A stretch of DNA of 64,000 nt from NCBI RefSeq assembly GCF_047219225.1, contig NZ_CP178208.1:1364001-1428000 (forward strand), written 5' to 3'. The position numbers and the translations under genes were made by a program. This document shows positions 26,779-34,767 of this stretch, one piece after another (within the stretch, counting starts at the first letter, position 1; the number at the start of each line of letters is the position of its first letter). The notes under the pieces were generated by a model. That model ran no database searches, had not been told where the DNA came from, and was given only the letters and a program-made list of their open reading frames with translations. This DNA is from IMCC45349 sp047219225 (lineage in GTDB: Bacteria > Bacteroidota > Bacteroidia > Flavobacteriales > Flavobacteriaceae).

Positions 26779-27654
26779 GTGAAAAAAATTTTCCTCATAT
26801 TTTTATTGATAAGTAATTTTATGTTTTCTCAACATAATGAGTTAACGCATGAAGTTTACTTTGAAACAGATAAATATGTTGTTCCTGAAACCGAACAAAA
26901 TAGGCTTCTTCTTTTTATTCAAAATTTAGATACTACAACTGTAGAAAAAATTGCTATTTATGGTTTTTGTGATGATAGAGGTAGTCATGAATATAATTTA
27001 GTACTCTCTCAAAATCGAGCTAATGCTATTAAAAAGATTTTTTCTAATAATGGTATAGACGAATCTATTATAAGTAATGTAGATGGTAAAGGTGAGGTGT
27101 TACTTAAGTTAGTAAATACTCAAGATGCTAATATTATTAGAGGTTTAAATAGAAAAGTTGAGATTATCATTAATCCTAAACCAATAACTGAAGTTGTTAA
27201 TAATATAGAATCTATAGAAGCTAAAGTACCAGAAAAAAAACTTGCTGAAGATATTTTACAAGGCGAATTAAAAGTTGGTGATAAAATAGTATTAGATAAT
27301 ATTTTATTTAAAACAGGTTATAGTTACATAGTTCCTGGATCTAAAAAAACTTTAGAAAAAATTGCTAAAATTTTAAAAGAACGAGAAGATATTTACTTTC
27401 AAATTCACGGACATGTTTGTTGTACACAAAATGCCAGAGATGCTGTAGATAAAAAGACTAGAAAAAGAAACTTATCGGTAGCTAGAGCAAAATATATTTA
27501 CGATTACTTAGCCAAACGTGGTGTAGATAAAAGACGTATGAAATATATTGGTATGCGTAGAAAATTTCCTCTTGGTGGCGAAGCTAAATACGATAGACGT
27601 GTTGAAATATTAATTACTTATATATCTGATAATAAACCTAAAGTAAGTAATTAA
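26779..27654 (+). CDS. Secreted protein with two OmpA-like peptidoglycan-binding domains
   Basis: This 291-residue protein starts at GTG (26779), giving a good signal peptide (MKKIFLIFLLISNFMFSQ). There is no beta-barrel. Two OmpA_C-like domains follow: the first at about 25-135 (VYFETDKYVVPET, IYGFCDDRGSHEYNLVLSQNRANAI, LNRKVEIII) and the second at about 165-285 (NILFKTGYSYIVPGSKKTLEKIAKIL, HVCCTQN, LSVARAKYIYDYLAKRGVD, YDRRVEILI). Each has the Asp/Arg-type pattern for diaminopimelate binding, though the second replaces the usual HTD with HVCC. It is probably a periplasmic peptidoglycan-binding protein. Its stop lies 1 bp from the convergent GNAT gene. Confidence 0.85.
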   Translation: MKKIFLIFLLISNFMFSQHNELTHEVYFETDKYVVPETEQNRLLLFIQNLDTTTVEKIAIYGFCDDRGSHEYNLVLSQNRANAIKKIFSNNGIDESIISNVDGKGEVLLKLVNTQDANIIRGLNRKVEIIINPKPITEVVNNIESIEAKVPEKKLAEDILQGELKVGDKIVLDNILFKTGYSYIVPGSKKTLEKIAKILKEREDIYFQIHGHVCCTQNARDAVDKKTRKRNLSVARAKYIYDYLAKRGVDKRRMKYIGMRRKFPLGGEAKYDRRVEILITYISDNKPKVSN

Positions 27655-27655
27655 C

Positions 27656-28099
27656 CTATTTTTTTATCATAGCTACATGAGGTATACCATCTTCAAGGTA
27701 CTCCTCTCCTATTTCATTAAATCCTAAATTATTATAAAAACGTTTTAAATATGTTTGTGCAGAAATTTTAATTAGCGTTTCATTATAATATTCACTAATT
27801 GCTTTTATGGAAGCTTCCATTATATCATAACCGTATTTGTGTTGGCGTTCATTTTCAGCCACCACTACTCGACCAATACTTGCTTCGTTAAAATAATCAC
27901 CTGGCTTAAATATACGTGTATAAGCCACTACCTTATTATTTTTAAAACCAATTACATGTAATGCTTTTTCATCTTTACCATCAATATCTTGGTACACACA
28001 ATCTTGTTCAACTACAAAAACTTCACTACGTAGTTGTAATAATTTATATAACTCATCAGTATTTAATTCGTTAAAGTATTTAACCTGTATATCTATCAT
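27656..28099 (-). CDS. GNAT N-acetyltransferase (ElaA-like)
   Basis: This 147-residue protein begins with the ElaA-type pattern LYKLLQLRSEVFVVEQDCVYQDIDGKD, then has the acetyl-CoA-binding motif IGRVVVAENERQHKYGYDIMEASI (a variant of R-x-x-G-x-G/A) and a final FYNNLGFNEIGEEYLEDGIPHVAM. It transfers an acetyl group to an unknown amine. The gene is 1 bp before the CDF exporter in the direction of transcription and should be in one operon with it, possibly by chance. Confidence 0.88.
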   Translation of the reverse strand: MIDIQVKYFNELNTDELYKLLQLRSEVFVVEQDCVYQDIDGKDEKALHVIGFKNNKVVAYTRIFKPGDYFNEASIGRVVVAENERQHKYGYDIMEASIKAISEYYNETLIKISAQTYLKRFYNNLGFNEIGEEYLEDGIPHVAMIKK

Positions 28100-28100
28100 T

Positions 28101-29015
28101 TTAATCTTGTACTATTATATCTTTTGAATCACATTTACCATATTCTGGCTGAATATTTACATGATTTATATCAAACTCATGATAAAGAATTTCTTCAATT
28201 TCATTTAAAATTTTATCGAATTCAGATAAACTAATGTCTTTATAAAAATCTATATGTGCTTCTAAATGTGTTTCTTCTTCATTAAGCTGCCATACATGAA
28301 CATGGTGCACATTTTTAATTAATGTATGTTTTTGTAAACGTTTTACAATATCTTTAACTTCTATGTCTTCAGGAGTAAAAAGCATTAATACTTTAAACGA
28401 ATCTTTTAATAAATCGTAACCTACAAAAATTAAATATACTGCAATTGCTAATGTTAATACACTATCAACCCAATACATTTCATAATACTTCATTAATAAT
28501 CCACCTACTAAAACAGCTATACTTGCCAACATATCTGTAAATAAATGCAAGTATGCACTTTTCATATTCATGTTACTATTTGCTTCTTTTTTTAATAGTA
28601 AAACACTTAATCCATTAGCAGTGATTCCTAATAAGGATAACCAAATAACTAAATTTGATTCTATGTCTTGTGGATTTTGAAAACGCTCTATAGCTTCAAA
28701 AATTAAAATAATAGCAACAATAATTAAAGTTGCAGCATTTACAAAAGCAGCTACTATTTCTGCACGTTTATAACCAAAAGTTTTATGTTTTGAAGCACTC
28801 TTTCTTGCAAAAATTGATGCTATATAACTTATTACTAATGATAGTACATCACTAAAATTATGTAATGCATCACTAAGTAATGATAAACTTCCAGAAACAA
28901 TTCCTCCAATTACCTGAGCAGTAGTAATAAGAATATTTAAGAGAATAGATATTAAAAGATTTCTACCTTTTAAATTTCCTCCATGAGAATGACTATGTGA
29001 ATGATGATGACCCAT
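28101..29015 (-). CDS. Cation diffusion facilitator family metal exporter (CzcD/ZitB-like)
   Basis: This 304-residue membrane protein starts with a His-rich metal-binding tail (MGHHHSHSHSHGG). Six membrane segments follow at about residues 19-200, with the CDF site signature SLLSDALHNFSDVLSL in helix 2 and LHLFTDMLASIAVL in helix 5 (H/D metal ligands). A cytoplasmic C-terminal domain follows at about 210-295 with HHVHVWQLN and EAHIDFY. It exports Zn2+ or related divalent cations in exchange for protons. The start at 29015 gives the complete His tail. It lies between rpiB and the GNAT gene. Confidence 0.93.
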   Translation of the reverse strand: MGHHHSHSHSHGGNLKGRNLLISILLNILITTAQVIGGIVSGSLSLLSDALHNFSDVLSLVISYIASIFARKSASKHKTFGYKRAEIVAAFVNAATLIIVAIILIFEAIERFQNPQDIESNLVIWLSLLGITANGLSVLLLKKEANSNMNMKSAYLHLFTDMLASIAVLVGGLLMKYYEMYWVDSVLTLAIAVYLIFVGYDLLKDSFKVLMLFTPEDIEVKDIVKRLQKHTLIKNVHHVHVWQLNEEETHLEAHIDFYKDISLSEFDKILNEIEEILYHEFDINHVNIQPEYGKCDSKDIIVQD

Positions 29016-29078
29016 TAATTAAAATTTATTATCATCAAAATAGACGTGAAAAATAATAAAAAGATGCTAACTATTTTT

Positions 29079-29513
29079 TTAGCAACTCATAGGTATTTTA
29101 TCTACACGTTTTTGATGACGACCACCTTCAAAATCGGTATTTAAAAATGTTTCAACCATTTCTAAGGCTTGTTGAATAGCAGTAAATCTTGCTGGAATAC
29201 ATAATATATTAGCATTATTATGTTGTCTTATAAGTGAAACTATTTCTTTAGTCCAACATAAACCAGCTCTTACTTCTGGATATTTATTAGCTGTCATAGC
29301 AACACCATTAGCGCTACCACAAATTAATATACCAAAATCAACATTGTTAGCAACTACATCTTTAGCTACAGGATGTACAAAATCTGGATAATCTACACTA
29401 TCATTACTATTTGTACCATAGTTAGTAACTTCTATACCTTTGTCTTCTAATAATTTAACAATGGCATTTTTATAATCTGTTCCTGCGTGATCGTTTCCGA
29501 TTGAAATTTTCAT
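29079..29513 (-). CDS. rpiB: Ribose-5-phosphate isomerase B
   Basis: This 144-residue protein is full length for RpiB. Motifs are ISIGNDHAGTDYKNA at the N-terminus, NSNDSVDYPDFVHPVA, and the active-site loop GILICGSANGVAMTANK carrying the catalytic Cys. It interconverts ribose 5-phosphate and ribulose 5-phosphate in the non-oxidative pentose phosphate pathway. It is transcribed away from the 637-bp AT-rich gap that separates it from rnr. Confidence 0.96.
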   Translation of the reverse strand: MKISIGNDHAGTDYKNAIVKLLEDKGIEVTNYGTNSNDSVDYPDFVHPVAKDVVANNVDFGILICGSANGVAMTANKYPEVRAGLCWTKEIVSLIRQHNNANILCIPARFTAIQQALEMVETFLNTDFEGGRHQKRVDKIPMSC

Positions 29514-29784
29514 AAGTTGTGTTGTTGTTTATAACTACAAAATTACAAAAAAGACTTCTAGAAATTCTAAGCTTGTTAGCATCGTTTTTAATTAGTTGTT
29601 AATATCTATTTGTTAATATTGATAACTAATTTTTGGTTTTTATAATTAATTATCTAATCAAAAATCAAATCTTATTATCCAAAAATAATTATAGAAATAA
29701 ATTGAAATGTTATTAAGAATCAATTCACAGTTATAAACAGTAAAAAGCTATAAAAAATATTAAATAAACACTGTTAATAGCTAT

Positions 29785-29793
29785 TGTTGATAA
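29785..29793 (-). other. DnaA-box-like site (one mismatch)
   Basis: The minus strand reads TTATCAACA, one mismatch from TTATNCACA, inside the AT-rich gap. Confidence 0.4.
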
Positions 29794-29989
29794 CTGTTAA
29801 TTAAAGTCATCAATTATTTAATTTATAAGTTTTTAAAACGTAAATAAGATGTTAATAATAGAAGATAAGTTACCAATAACTTAAAATCAAAACAAAATAT
29901 TAAAAACTTATACTAACAATTAACAAGCAATAATAAACATCAATATTTTTTTAAAATTTTTAAAAGAAAGAACTTATGTATATATAATA

Positions 29990-29998
29990 TGTGGATAA
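29990..29998 (-). other. Perfect DnaA box
   Basis: The minus strand reads TTATCCACA, the exact consensus box, next to the AT-rich stretch 29930-29990. Confidence 0.6.
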
Positions 29999-30051
29999 GT
30001 GAATTTTTCAATTATTTAACCTTTAAGAAATACGATTAAATATTAAAACCG

Positions 30052-30059
30052 TAGCTTTG
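30052..30059 (+). promoter_or_regulatory. Probable -7 element of the rnr promoter
   Basis: TAGCTTTG matches TAnnTTTG about 92 bp before the rnr start. It implies a leader of roughly 85 nt that contains a tiny seven-codon reading frame (30131-30154) overlapping the rnr start codon as ATGA. Confidence 0.45.
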
Positions 30060-30150
30060 CAATAACTTAATACGCATTCTTCTCTTCTAATTAAGTTAAA
30101 AGTAAATGAATTTCCTGTACCTTAGGAAATATGAAAATGATTAAAAATAA

Positions 30151-32343
30151 ATGAAAAGAAAGAAAAAAAGGAAATCCAGTAATAAGATTTCTAACCTAAC
30201 AAATACCATTCTAAGTATTTTAAAAAAAGATAGAAACCAAAGCTTTAATTATAAGCAAATAGCTGCTAAAATAGGTGTTAATGACGCTAGTAGTCGTAAC
30301 CAAATTATTAAAACGCTTCATCGTTTAGCTGCTAAAAAAGAAATTGAAGAAATAGATAGAGGAAAATTTAAAGCTATTATCTCGTCCGAGTATTATACAG
30401 GAATTGTTGATATAGGCTCTAGAGGATCAGGATATATTATTTGTGACGATTTTGAAGAAGATATTTATATAGCTTCAAATAACATGAATAAAGCGCTTCA
30501 TGGAGATGAAGTAGAATTATATGTTTATAAACGTAGGAAACGCGGTAAACTTGAAGGTGAAATAACGCGAATAATTAAACGTGCTAAAAATGAGTATGTT
30601 GGTGTAATTCAAATACATAGTAAATATGCTTTTGTAGTGCCAGATAGCAATAAAATGTATGTAGATATATTTGTACCTATTAATAAAACCTTTAAAGCTG
30701 AAGATGGTGATAAAGTACTAGTAAGTCTTGAAGATTGGCCAGAAAAAGCCGATTCACCTTATGGCAAAGTAATTAAAGTTCTTGGTAAACCAGGTGATCA
30801 TAACACCGAAATTCACGCCATATTAGCAGAGTATGGACTACCTTATGAATTTCCTCATGAAGTAGAAACTTATGCTAATAATATAGATACTTCTATAAAC
30901 GAAGAAGAGATTAAAAAACGTCGCGATATGCGAGATGTTTTAACTTTTACTATTGATCCTAAAGATGCTAAAGATTTTGACGATGCATTATCATTTCAAG
31001 TATTAGAAAATGGTAATTACGAAATTGGAATTCATATTGCAGATGTATCTCATTACTTAAAAGAAGGTACTATACTTGATGATGAAGCTTACGAGCGTGC
31101 TACAAGTGTTTATTTAGTAGATAGAGTAGTACCAATGCTACCAGAAGTTTTATCTAATAATGCATGTTCATTACGTCCTCATGAAGAAAAATATACCTTT
31201 TCTGCTGTATTTGAAATGAATGAAAATTCAGTAATACAAAACCAATGGTTTGGACGTACAGTAACGTATAGTGATGCTCGTTTTGCTTACGAAGAAGCGC
31301 AAGCTATTATTGAATCAAAATCCAACGAAATACCTCAAGAAGTATCCTTAACAGGAAAAGTATATAAAGCTGACCAAAAAATAGCTGATGCGATTCTTAC
31401 TATGGATAAATTAGCTAAAATCATGCGTAAGCAACGCATGAGTGCTGGTGCAATTTCATTTGATAAAGTAGAGGTGAAGTTTAATTTAGATGAAACTAAT
31501 AATCCTACAGGAGTATTCTTTAAAACTTCTAAAGATGCTAATAAGTTAATTGAAGAATTTATGTTATTAGCTAATAGAAAAGTTTCCGAGTTTATAGGTA
31601 AACAAAATCCTAAGAAAACTTTTGTATATCGTGTGCATGATGAACCAGATGATCAAAAATTAGCTGCATTACAAAATATAGTTGGAAGGTTTGGTTATAA
31701 AATGAATTTTAAAGACCGTAAAAGCACCACAGTGTCTTTAAATAATCTTTTAAAGGAAGTAAACGGTAAAAAAGAACAAAACCTTGTAGATACACTCGCA
31801 ATACGTAGTATGAGTAAAGCTGAATATACTACTAATAATATTGGACATTATGGTTTAGCGTTTGATTATTACAGTCATTTTACATCACCTATTCGTCGTT
31901 ATCCAGATGTAATGGCACATCGTTTATTACAACATTATTTAGATGGTAATAAATCGGTTAATGAAGATGCTTTTGAAGAAAAATGCGCACACTCATCAAG
32001 TATGGAAAATCTAGCAACTAAAGCCGAAAGAGATTCTATAAAGTATATGCAGATTAAATTTATGCAAGACCATAAAGACCAAGAGTTTTTAGGTGTTATC
32101 TCTGGTGTGACCGATTGGGGAATTTATGTAGAAATCATTCAAAATAAATGTGAAGGAATGGTACGTATTAGAGATATTAAAGATGATTATTACCATTTTG
32201 ATCAAGATGAATATGCTTTGGTTGGCGATGAAACTAAAAACATGTACCAATTAGGCGATGAGGTAATTGTTAAAGTAAAACAAGCCGATTTAGTAAAAAA
32301 ACATCTAGATTTTACATTAATAGGAAAACCAGAAGATAAGTAA
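30151..32343 (+). CDS. rnr: Ribonuclease R (RNB-family 3'-5' exoribonuclease)
   Basis: This 730-residue protein has the RNase R order. A basic N-terminus leads into a winged-helix-like segment (about 10-70) and cold-shock-like OB domains (about 80-240). The RNB catalytic domain is at about 265-600, with the metal-binding Asp cluster DPKDAKDFDDALSF and the later HFTSPIRRYPDVMAHRLL. A C-terminal S1 domain follows at about 645-725 (GVISGVTDWGIYVEI). It degrades structured RNA. The basic C-terminal tail of the E. coli enzyme is absent; the basic residues are at the N-terminus instead (MKRKKKRKSSNK). Confidence 0.96.
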   Translation: MKRKKKRKSSNKISNLTNTILSILKKDRNQSFNYKQIAAKIGVNDASSRNQIIKTLHRLAAKKEIEEIDRGKFKAIISSEYYTGIVDIGSRGSGYIICDDFEEDIYIASNNMNKALHGDEVELYVYKRRKRGKLEGEITRIIKRAKNEYVGVIQIHSKYAFVVPDSNKMYVDIFVPINKTFKAEDGDKVLVSLEDWPEKADSPYGKVIKVLGKPGDHNTEIHAILAEYGLPYEFPHEVETYANNIDTSINEEEIKKRRDMRDVLTFTIDPKDAKDFDDALSFQVLENGNYEIGIHIADVSHYLKEGTILDDEAYERATSVYLVDRVVPMLPEVLSNNACSLRPHEEKYTFSAVFEMNENSVIQNQWFGRTVTYSDARFAYEEAQAIIESKSNEIPQEVSLTGKVYKADQKIADAILTMDKLAKIMRKQRMSAGAISFDKVEVKFNLDETNNPTGVFFKTSKDANKLIEEFMLLANRKVSEFIGKQNPKKTFVYRVHDEPDDQKLAALQNIVGRFGYKMNFKDRKSTTVSLNNLLKEVNGKKEQNLVDTLAIRSMSKAEYTTNNIGHYGLAFDYYSHFTSPIRRYPDVMAHRLLQHYLDGNKSVNEDAFEEKCAHSSSMENLATKAERDSIKYMQIKFMQDHKDQEFLGVISGVTDWGIYVEIIQNKCEGMVRIRDIKDDYYHFDQDEYALVGDETKNMYQLGDEVIVKVKQADLVKKHLDFTLIGKPEDK

Positions 32344-32398
32344 TTAAAAACCGTAACATTTTTAAATTTTCATCATCTAATAAAGTAAAATATACATT

Positions 32399-32698
32399 AT
32401 GATTATTACTACTACACACACTATTGAAGGACATCCAGTCGTTAATTATTTAGGTATTGTTACTGGTTTAAGTATGAGTTATAAAAAAGGTAAACTAACC
32501 TTTAACATGGAAAAATATTACGACTCATTAGAAGCTCAAGTAGAACAACTTAAAGAAGATGCATTTCAAAAATTACGTGATAATGCTTTAAAATTAAAAG
32601 CAAATGCAGTAGTAGGAGTAAGTACAGATGTTGAAATAGATGGTACAACAGGAGGTATTTCAATTTCAGTTGTAGGTACTGCAGTTGTATGTAAATAA
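32399..32698 (+). CDS. YbjQ-family (UPF0145) protein
   Basis: This 99-residue protein matches the YbjQ/DUF74 pattern: a first strand IITTTHTIEGHPVVNYLGIVTG, a helix containing DAFQKLRDNALKLKANAVVGV, and a final strand GGISISVVGTAVV. Members form pentameric beta-barrel-like rings and have been called heavy-metal-binding without firm function. It is in the same direction as rnr, 55 bp downstream, and could be co-transcribed. Confidence 0.88.
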   Translation: MIITTTHTIEGHPVVNYLGIVTGLSMSYKKGKLTFNMEKYYDSLEAQVEQLKEDAFQKLRDNALKLKANAVVGVSTDVEIDGTTGGISISVVGTAVVCK

Positions 32699-32751
32699 AT
32701 TATAAATGGTATAGTTATTGATTTTACCCTCAAAAATAAAAATCAAAAAAA

Positions 32752-33426
32752 ATGAAAAATATTTTAACAACCCTCGCAATTGCTTTCACTTTAATAGTAA
32801 CAGCTCAAGAACCAATTTCTAAAACTGTAGGTGAATTTACGACCTTAAAAGTTTACGATTTAATTAATGTTGAAATGATTAAATCAGATATAAACAAAGT
32901 TGAAATTTCTGGAAAAAATGCCGAAGAAGTAGTAGTAGCAAATAAAAATGGTACACTAAAAATTAAGATGAATATTGAAGAGTCTTATGATGGTAATGAT
33001 ACACAAGTAAAGCTTTATTATACAAATGTTGATGTTATTGATGCTAATGAAGGTGCCTTTATTAGTTCTCAAGATATTATAGAGCAATATGATATTGAGT
33101 TAAAAACACAAGAAGGAGGAGAAATAAAGCTAAATCTTAAAGTAAAAGAATTGGATGTAAAAGCAGTTACTGGAGGAGTTGTTGAGGTTTCTGGAACTGC
33201 AAACCATGAGAATATATCAATTAATACAGGCGGAATTTTTAAAGGTAAATCATTAGAAGCTCAATTAGCAGATGTAAAAATTAAGGCTGGAGGAGAAGTT
33301 GATGTTAGAGCAATTGAAGTTTTAGATATTAAAATTACTGCTGGAGGCGATGTATTTATTTATGGTCAACCAAAAAAAATAAATAAGAAACGTGCTTTAG
33401 GTGGTAGAATTAAACAAATGGAATAG
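32752..33426 (+). CDS. Secreted head-GIN-domain (DUF2807) protein
   Basis: This 224-residue protein has a signal peptide (MKNILTTLAIAFTLIVTAQ) with no lipobox Cys. The remainder is a right-handed beta-helix of the GIN/DUF2807 type, with short repeats such as ELDVKAVTGGVVEVSGTA, ISINTGGIFKGKSL, VKIKAGGEVDVRA and IKITAGGDVFIYG. The family is widespread in Bacteroidota and presumed periplasmic or surface exposed, possibly adhesive, but its function is unknown. The C-terminus is short and basic, without a T9SS sorting domain. Confidence 0.82.
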   Translation: MKNILTTLAIAFTLIVTAQEPISKTVGEFTTLKVYDLINVEMIKSDINKVEISGKNAEEVVVANKNGTLKIKMNIEESYDGNDTQVKLYYTNVDVIDANEGAFISSQDIIEQYDIELKTQEGGEIKLNLKVKELDVKAVTGGVVEVSGTANHENISINTGGIFKGKSLEAQLADVKIKAGGEVDVRAIEVLDIKITAGGDVFIYGQPKKINKKRALGGRIKQME

Positions 33427-33465
33427 ATATTAAAACATAGTAATTTCTTTTGTAGGAAGTTTTAC

Positions 33466-33513
33466 TATCTTTGTTAAAAGACATCAAATGCTGAATTTTA
33501 TTCAGCATTTTTA
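33466..33513 (+). terminator. Hairpin terminator just after a -7-like element, upstream of the LysE-type gene
   Basis: AAATGCTGAAT (33486-33496) pairs with ATTCAGCATTT (33500-33510) around TTT and is followed by T-rich sequence. It can terminate the GIN-domain gene ending at 33426. A TAnnTTTG match (TATCTTTG, 33466-33473) lies just before the hairpin, so the same structure might sit in the leader of the exporter gene that starts at 33528. Confidence 0.6.
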
Positions 33514-33527
33514 TTACCAATTTACTC

Positions 33528-34202
33528 ATGATAGAAGATATTCAAGCAGCAATACCATTAGGCTTTTTTCTAGCCTTTATGATTGGGCCTGTTTTTTTTG
33601 TTCTTCTTGAAACAAGTGCTACCAAAGGATTTAGAGCTGCTGTAGCTTTTGATATTGGTGTTATTATTGCTGATATATTCTTTATAGGACTTGCTTATTT
33701 TAGTAGTTTTCAACTACTCGAAAATTTGAGTAATCAACCAGGTTTATATGTATTTGGAGGTGCTATTTTAACGGTTTATGGTGTTATTATCTTTTTAAAG
33801 AAACCTAAAATTAGTGTTAGTGCTTTACGTACAAACAGCCTTAATTTAAATAAGAGTAATTACTTAAATCTTTTTGTTAAAGGGTTCCTTCTTAATTTTA
33901 TTAATATAGGAGTACTTGTATTTTGGTTAGGTGTTATTGTTATTACAGGACCATCTTTAGAAAATGATTTTAATAGATTCTTAGTCTTTTTTGGTACTAT
34001 GATTCTAGCATATTTTATTACAGATCTTTTTAAAATTATGTTAGCTAAACAATTAAGAAGAAAATTAACCACAAGAAGGATTATTAAAGTTAAGAAAACA
34101 CTAGGTTTAGTACTTATTGTATGCGGTTTAGTACTTATTGTAAAAGGGTTTTTACCCAAAGATAAATTGAATCCTCAAGATTTAATTGAAGAAATAAGAT
34201 AA
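33528..34202 (+). CDS. LysE/RhtB-type transporter
   Basis: This 224-residue membrane protein has the LysE N-terminal pattern AAIPLGFFLAFMIGPVFFVLLETSATKGFRAAVAFDIGVIIADIFFIGLAYF, with the conserved G-P-x-F-F/A loop in helix 1, and about six membrane segments. A short basic loop at about 90-115 interrupts the helices. The family exports amino acids or related small metabolites; the substrate is unknown. The gene ends just before a strong terminator and the tRNA-Cys gene. Confidence 0.88.
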   Translation: MIEDIQAAIPLGFFLAFMIGPVFFVLLETSATKGFRAAVAFDIGVIIADIFFIGLAYFSSFQLLENLSNQPGLYVFGGAILTVYGVIIFLKKPKISVSALRTNSLNLNKSNYLNLFVKGFLLNFINIGVLVFWLGVIVITGPSLENDFNRFLVFFGTMILAYFITDLFKIMLAKQLRRKLTTRRIIKVKKTLGLVLIVCGLVLIVKGFLPKDKLNPQDLIEEIR

Positions 34203-34236
34203 AAAAAAGCTGATTCAATTAGAATCAGCTTTTTTA
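34203..34236. terminator. Bidirectional hairpin terminator
   Basis: AGCTGATTC (34208-34216) pairs with GAATCAGCT (34222-34230) around AATTA, with an A-run before and T6 after. It serves the LysE-type gene on one side and the tRNA-Cys transcript on the other. Confidence 0.85.
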
Positions 34237-34241
34237 TTTTG

Positions 34242-34312
34242 AGGCGTCTAGCGGATTCGAACCGCTGTACGAGGTTTTGCAGACCTATGCCTAGCCACTC
34301 GGCCAAGACGCC
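34242..34312 (-). tRNA. tRNA-Cys (anticodon GCA)
   Basis: The minus strand folds as a 71-nt tRNA. The 7-bp acceptor is GGCGTCT/AGACGCC with U as discriminator, which is usual for Cys. The D arm has GCC/GGC, the anticodon loop CTGCAAA gives GCA, and the T arm is AGCGG-TTCGAAT-CCGCT. The 3' CCA is not encoded. It ends just before the terminator at 34203-34236. Confidence 0.95.
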
Positions 34313-34362
34313 TTATAAGGAGAGCAAATGTAAAAAAAATATAGTTTTTACACTACTTAGAA

Positions 34363-34725
34363 CTAACTTTTTCTTTTATCAGTCATTTTTATCGTTACCA
34401 TTTCTACATCACCACCAATTGGAGGATTGATTTTTGAAATCAAAACTGTAGCCTTTGTAACCATGTTTGCTTCTATAAAAATACGATCTAGAATTCGTTT
34501 AGCAACCGTTTCTAATAATTTAGAAGCAATAGCCATTTCTTCTTTAACAATTTTATTAAGTAGTACATAATCAACTGTATCCATTAAATCATCCGATAAT
34601 GCTGACTTTTGTAAATTAGCTTTTACCTCTAAATCTACACGATAATCACTACCAATTTTTGTTTCTTCAATTAAACATCCATGGTTGGTAAAAACACGAA
34701 TATTTTCAAGTTTTATAATTCCCAT
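34363..34725 (-). CDS. folB: Dihydroneopterin aldolase
   Basis: This 120-residue protein has the FolB layout: KLENIRVFTNHGCLIEETKIGSDYRVDLEV with the catalytic Glu, the DTVDYVLLNKIV helix with the conserved Tyr, LLETVAKRILDRIF, and the C-terminal KINPPIGGDVEMVTIKM with the Lys that activates the substrate. It cleaves dihydroneopterin to 6-hydroxymethyl-dihydropterin in folate synthesis. It is transcribed toward the tRNA-Cys gene, about 50 bp away. Confidence 0.93.
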   Translation of the reverse strand: MGIIKLENIRVFTNHGCLIEETKIGSDYRVDLEVKANLQKSALSDDLMDTVDYVLLNKIVKEEMAIASKLLETVAKRILDRIFIEANMVTKATVLISKINPPIGGDVEMVTIKMTDKRKS

Positions 34726-34767
34726 TATAAATAATTTTAAGGCACAAAGGTATTTAAAAAGCTTTAG

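Larger units (their letters stand above)
29514..30150. other. Candidate chromosomal replication origin (oriC) in a 637-bp non-coding gap
   Basis: This is the only gap over 300 bp in the window and holds no gene. By hand count 29581-30000 has about 16 percent G+C, well below the flanking genes. A perfect DnaA box (TTATCCACA) lies on the minus strand at 29990-29998. One-mismatch boxes are at 29526-29534 (-), 29675-29683 (+), 29731-29739 (+), 29785-29793 (-) and 29850-29858 (-). The very AT-rich stretch 29930-29990 next to the perfect box could be the unwinding element. The gap is flanked by divergent rpiB and rnr. dnaA is not in the window, so this is inferred only from base composition and boxes. 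A strongly regulated rnr/rpiB promoter region is the alternative. Confidence 0.5.

Noticed and set aside
29514..30150. CRISPR array or ncRNA gene in the AT-rich gap
   Set aside because: No regularly spaced direct repeats and no GC-rich folded segment expected of a structured RNA.
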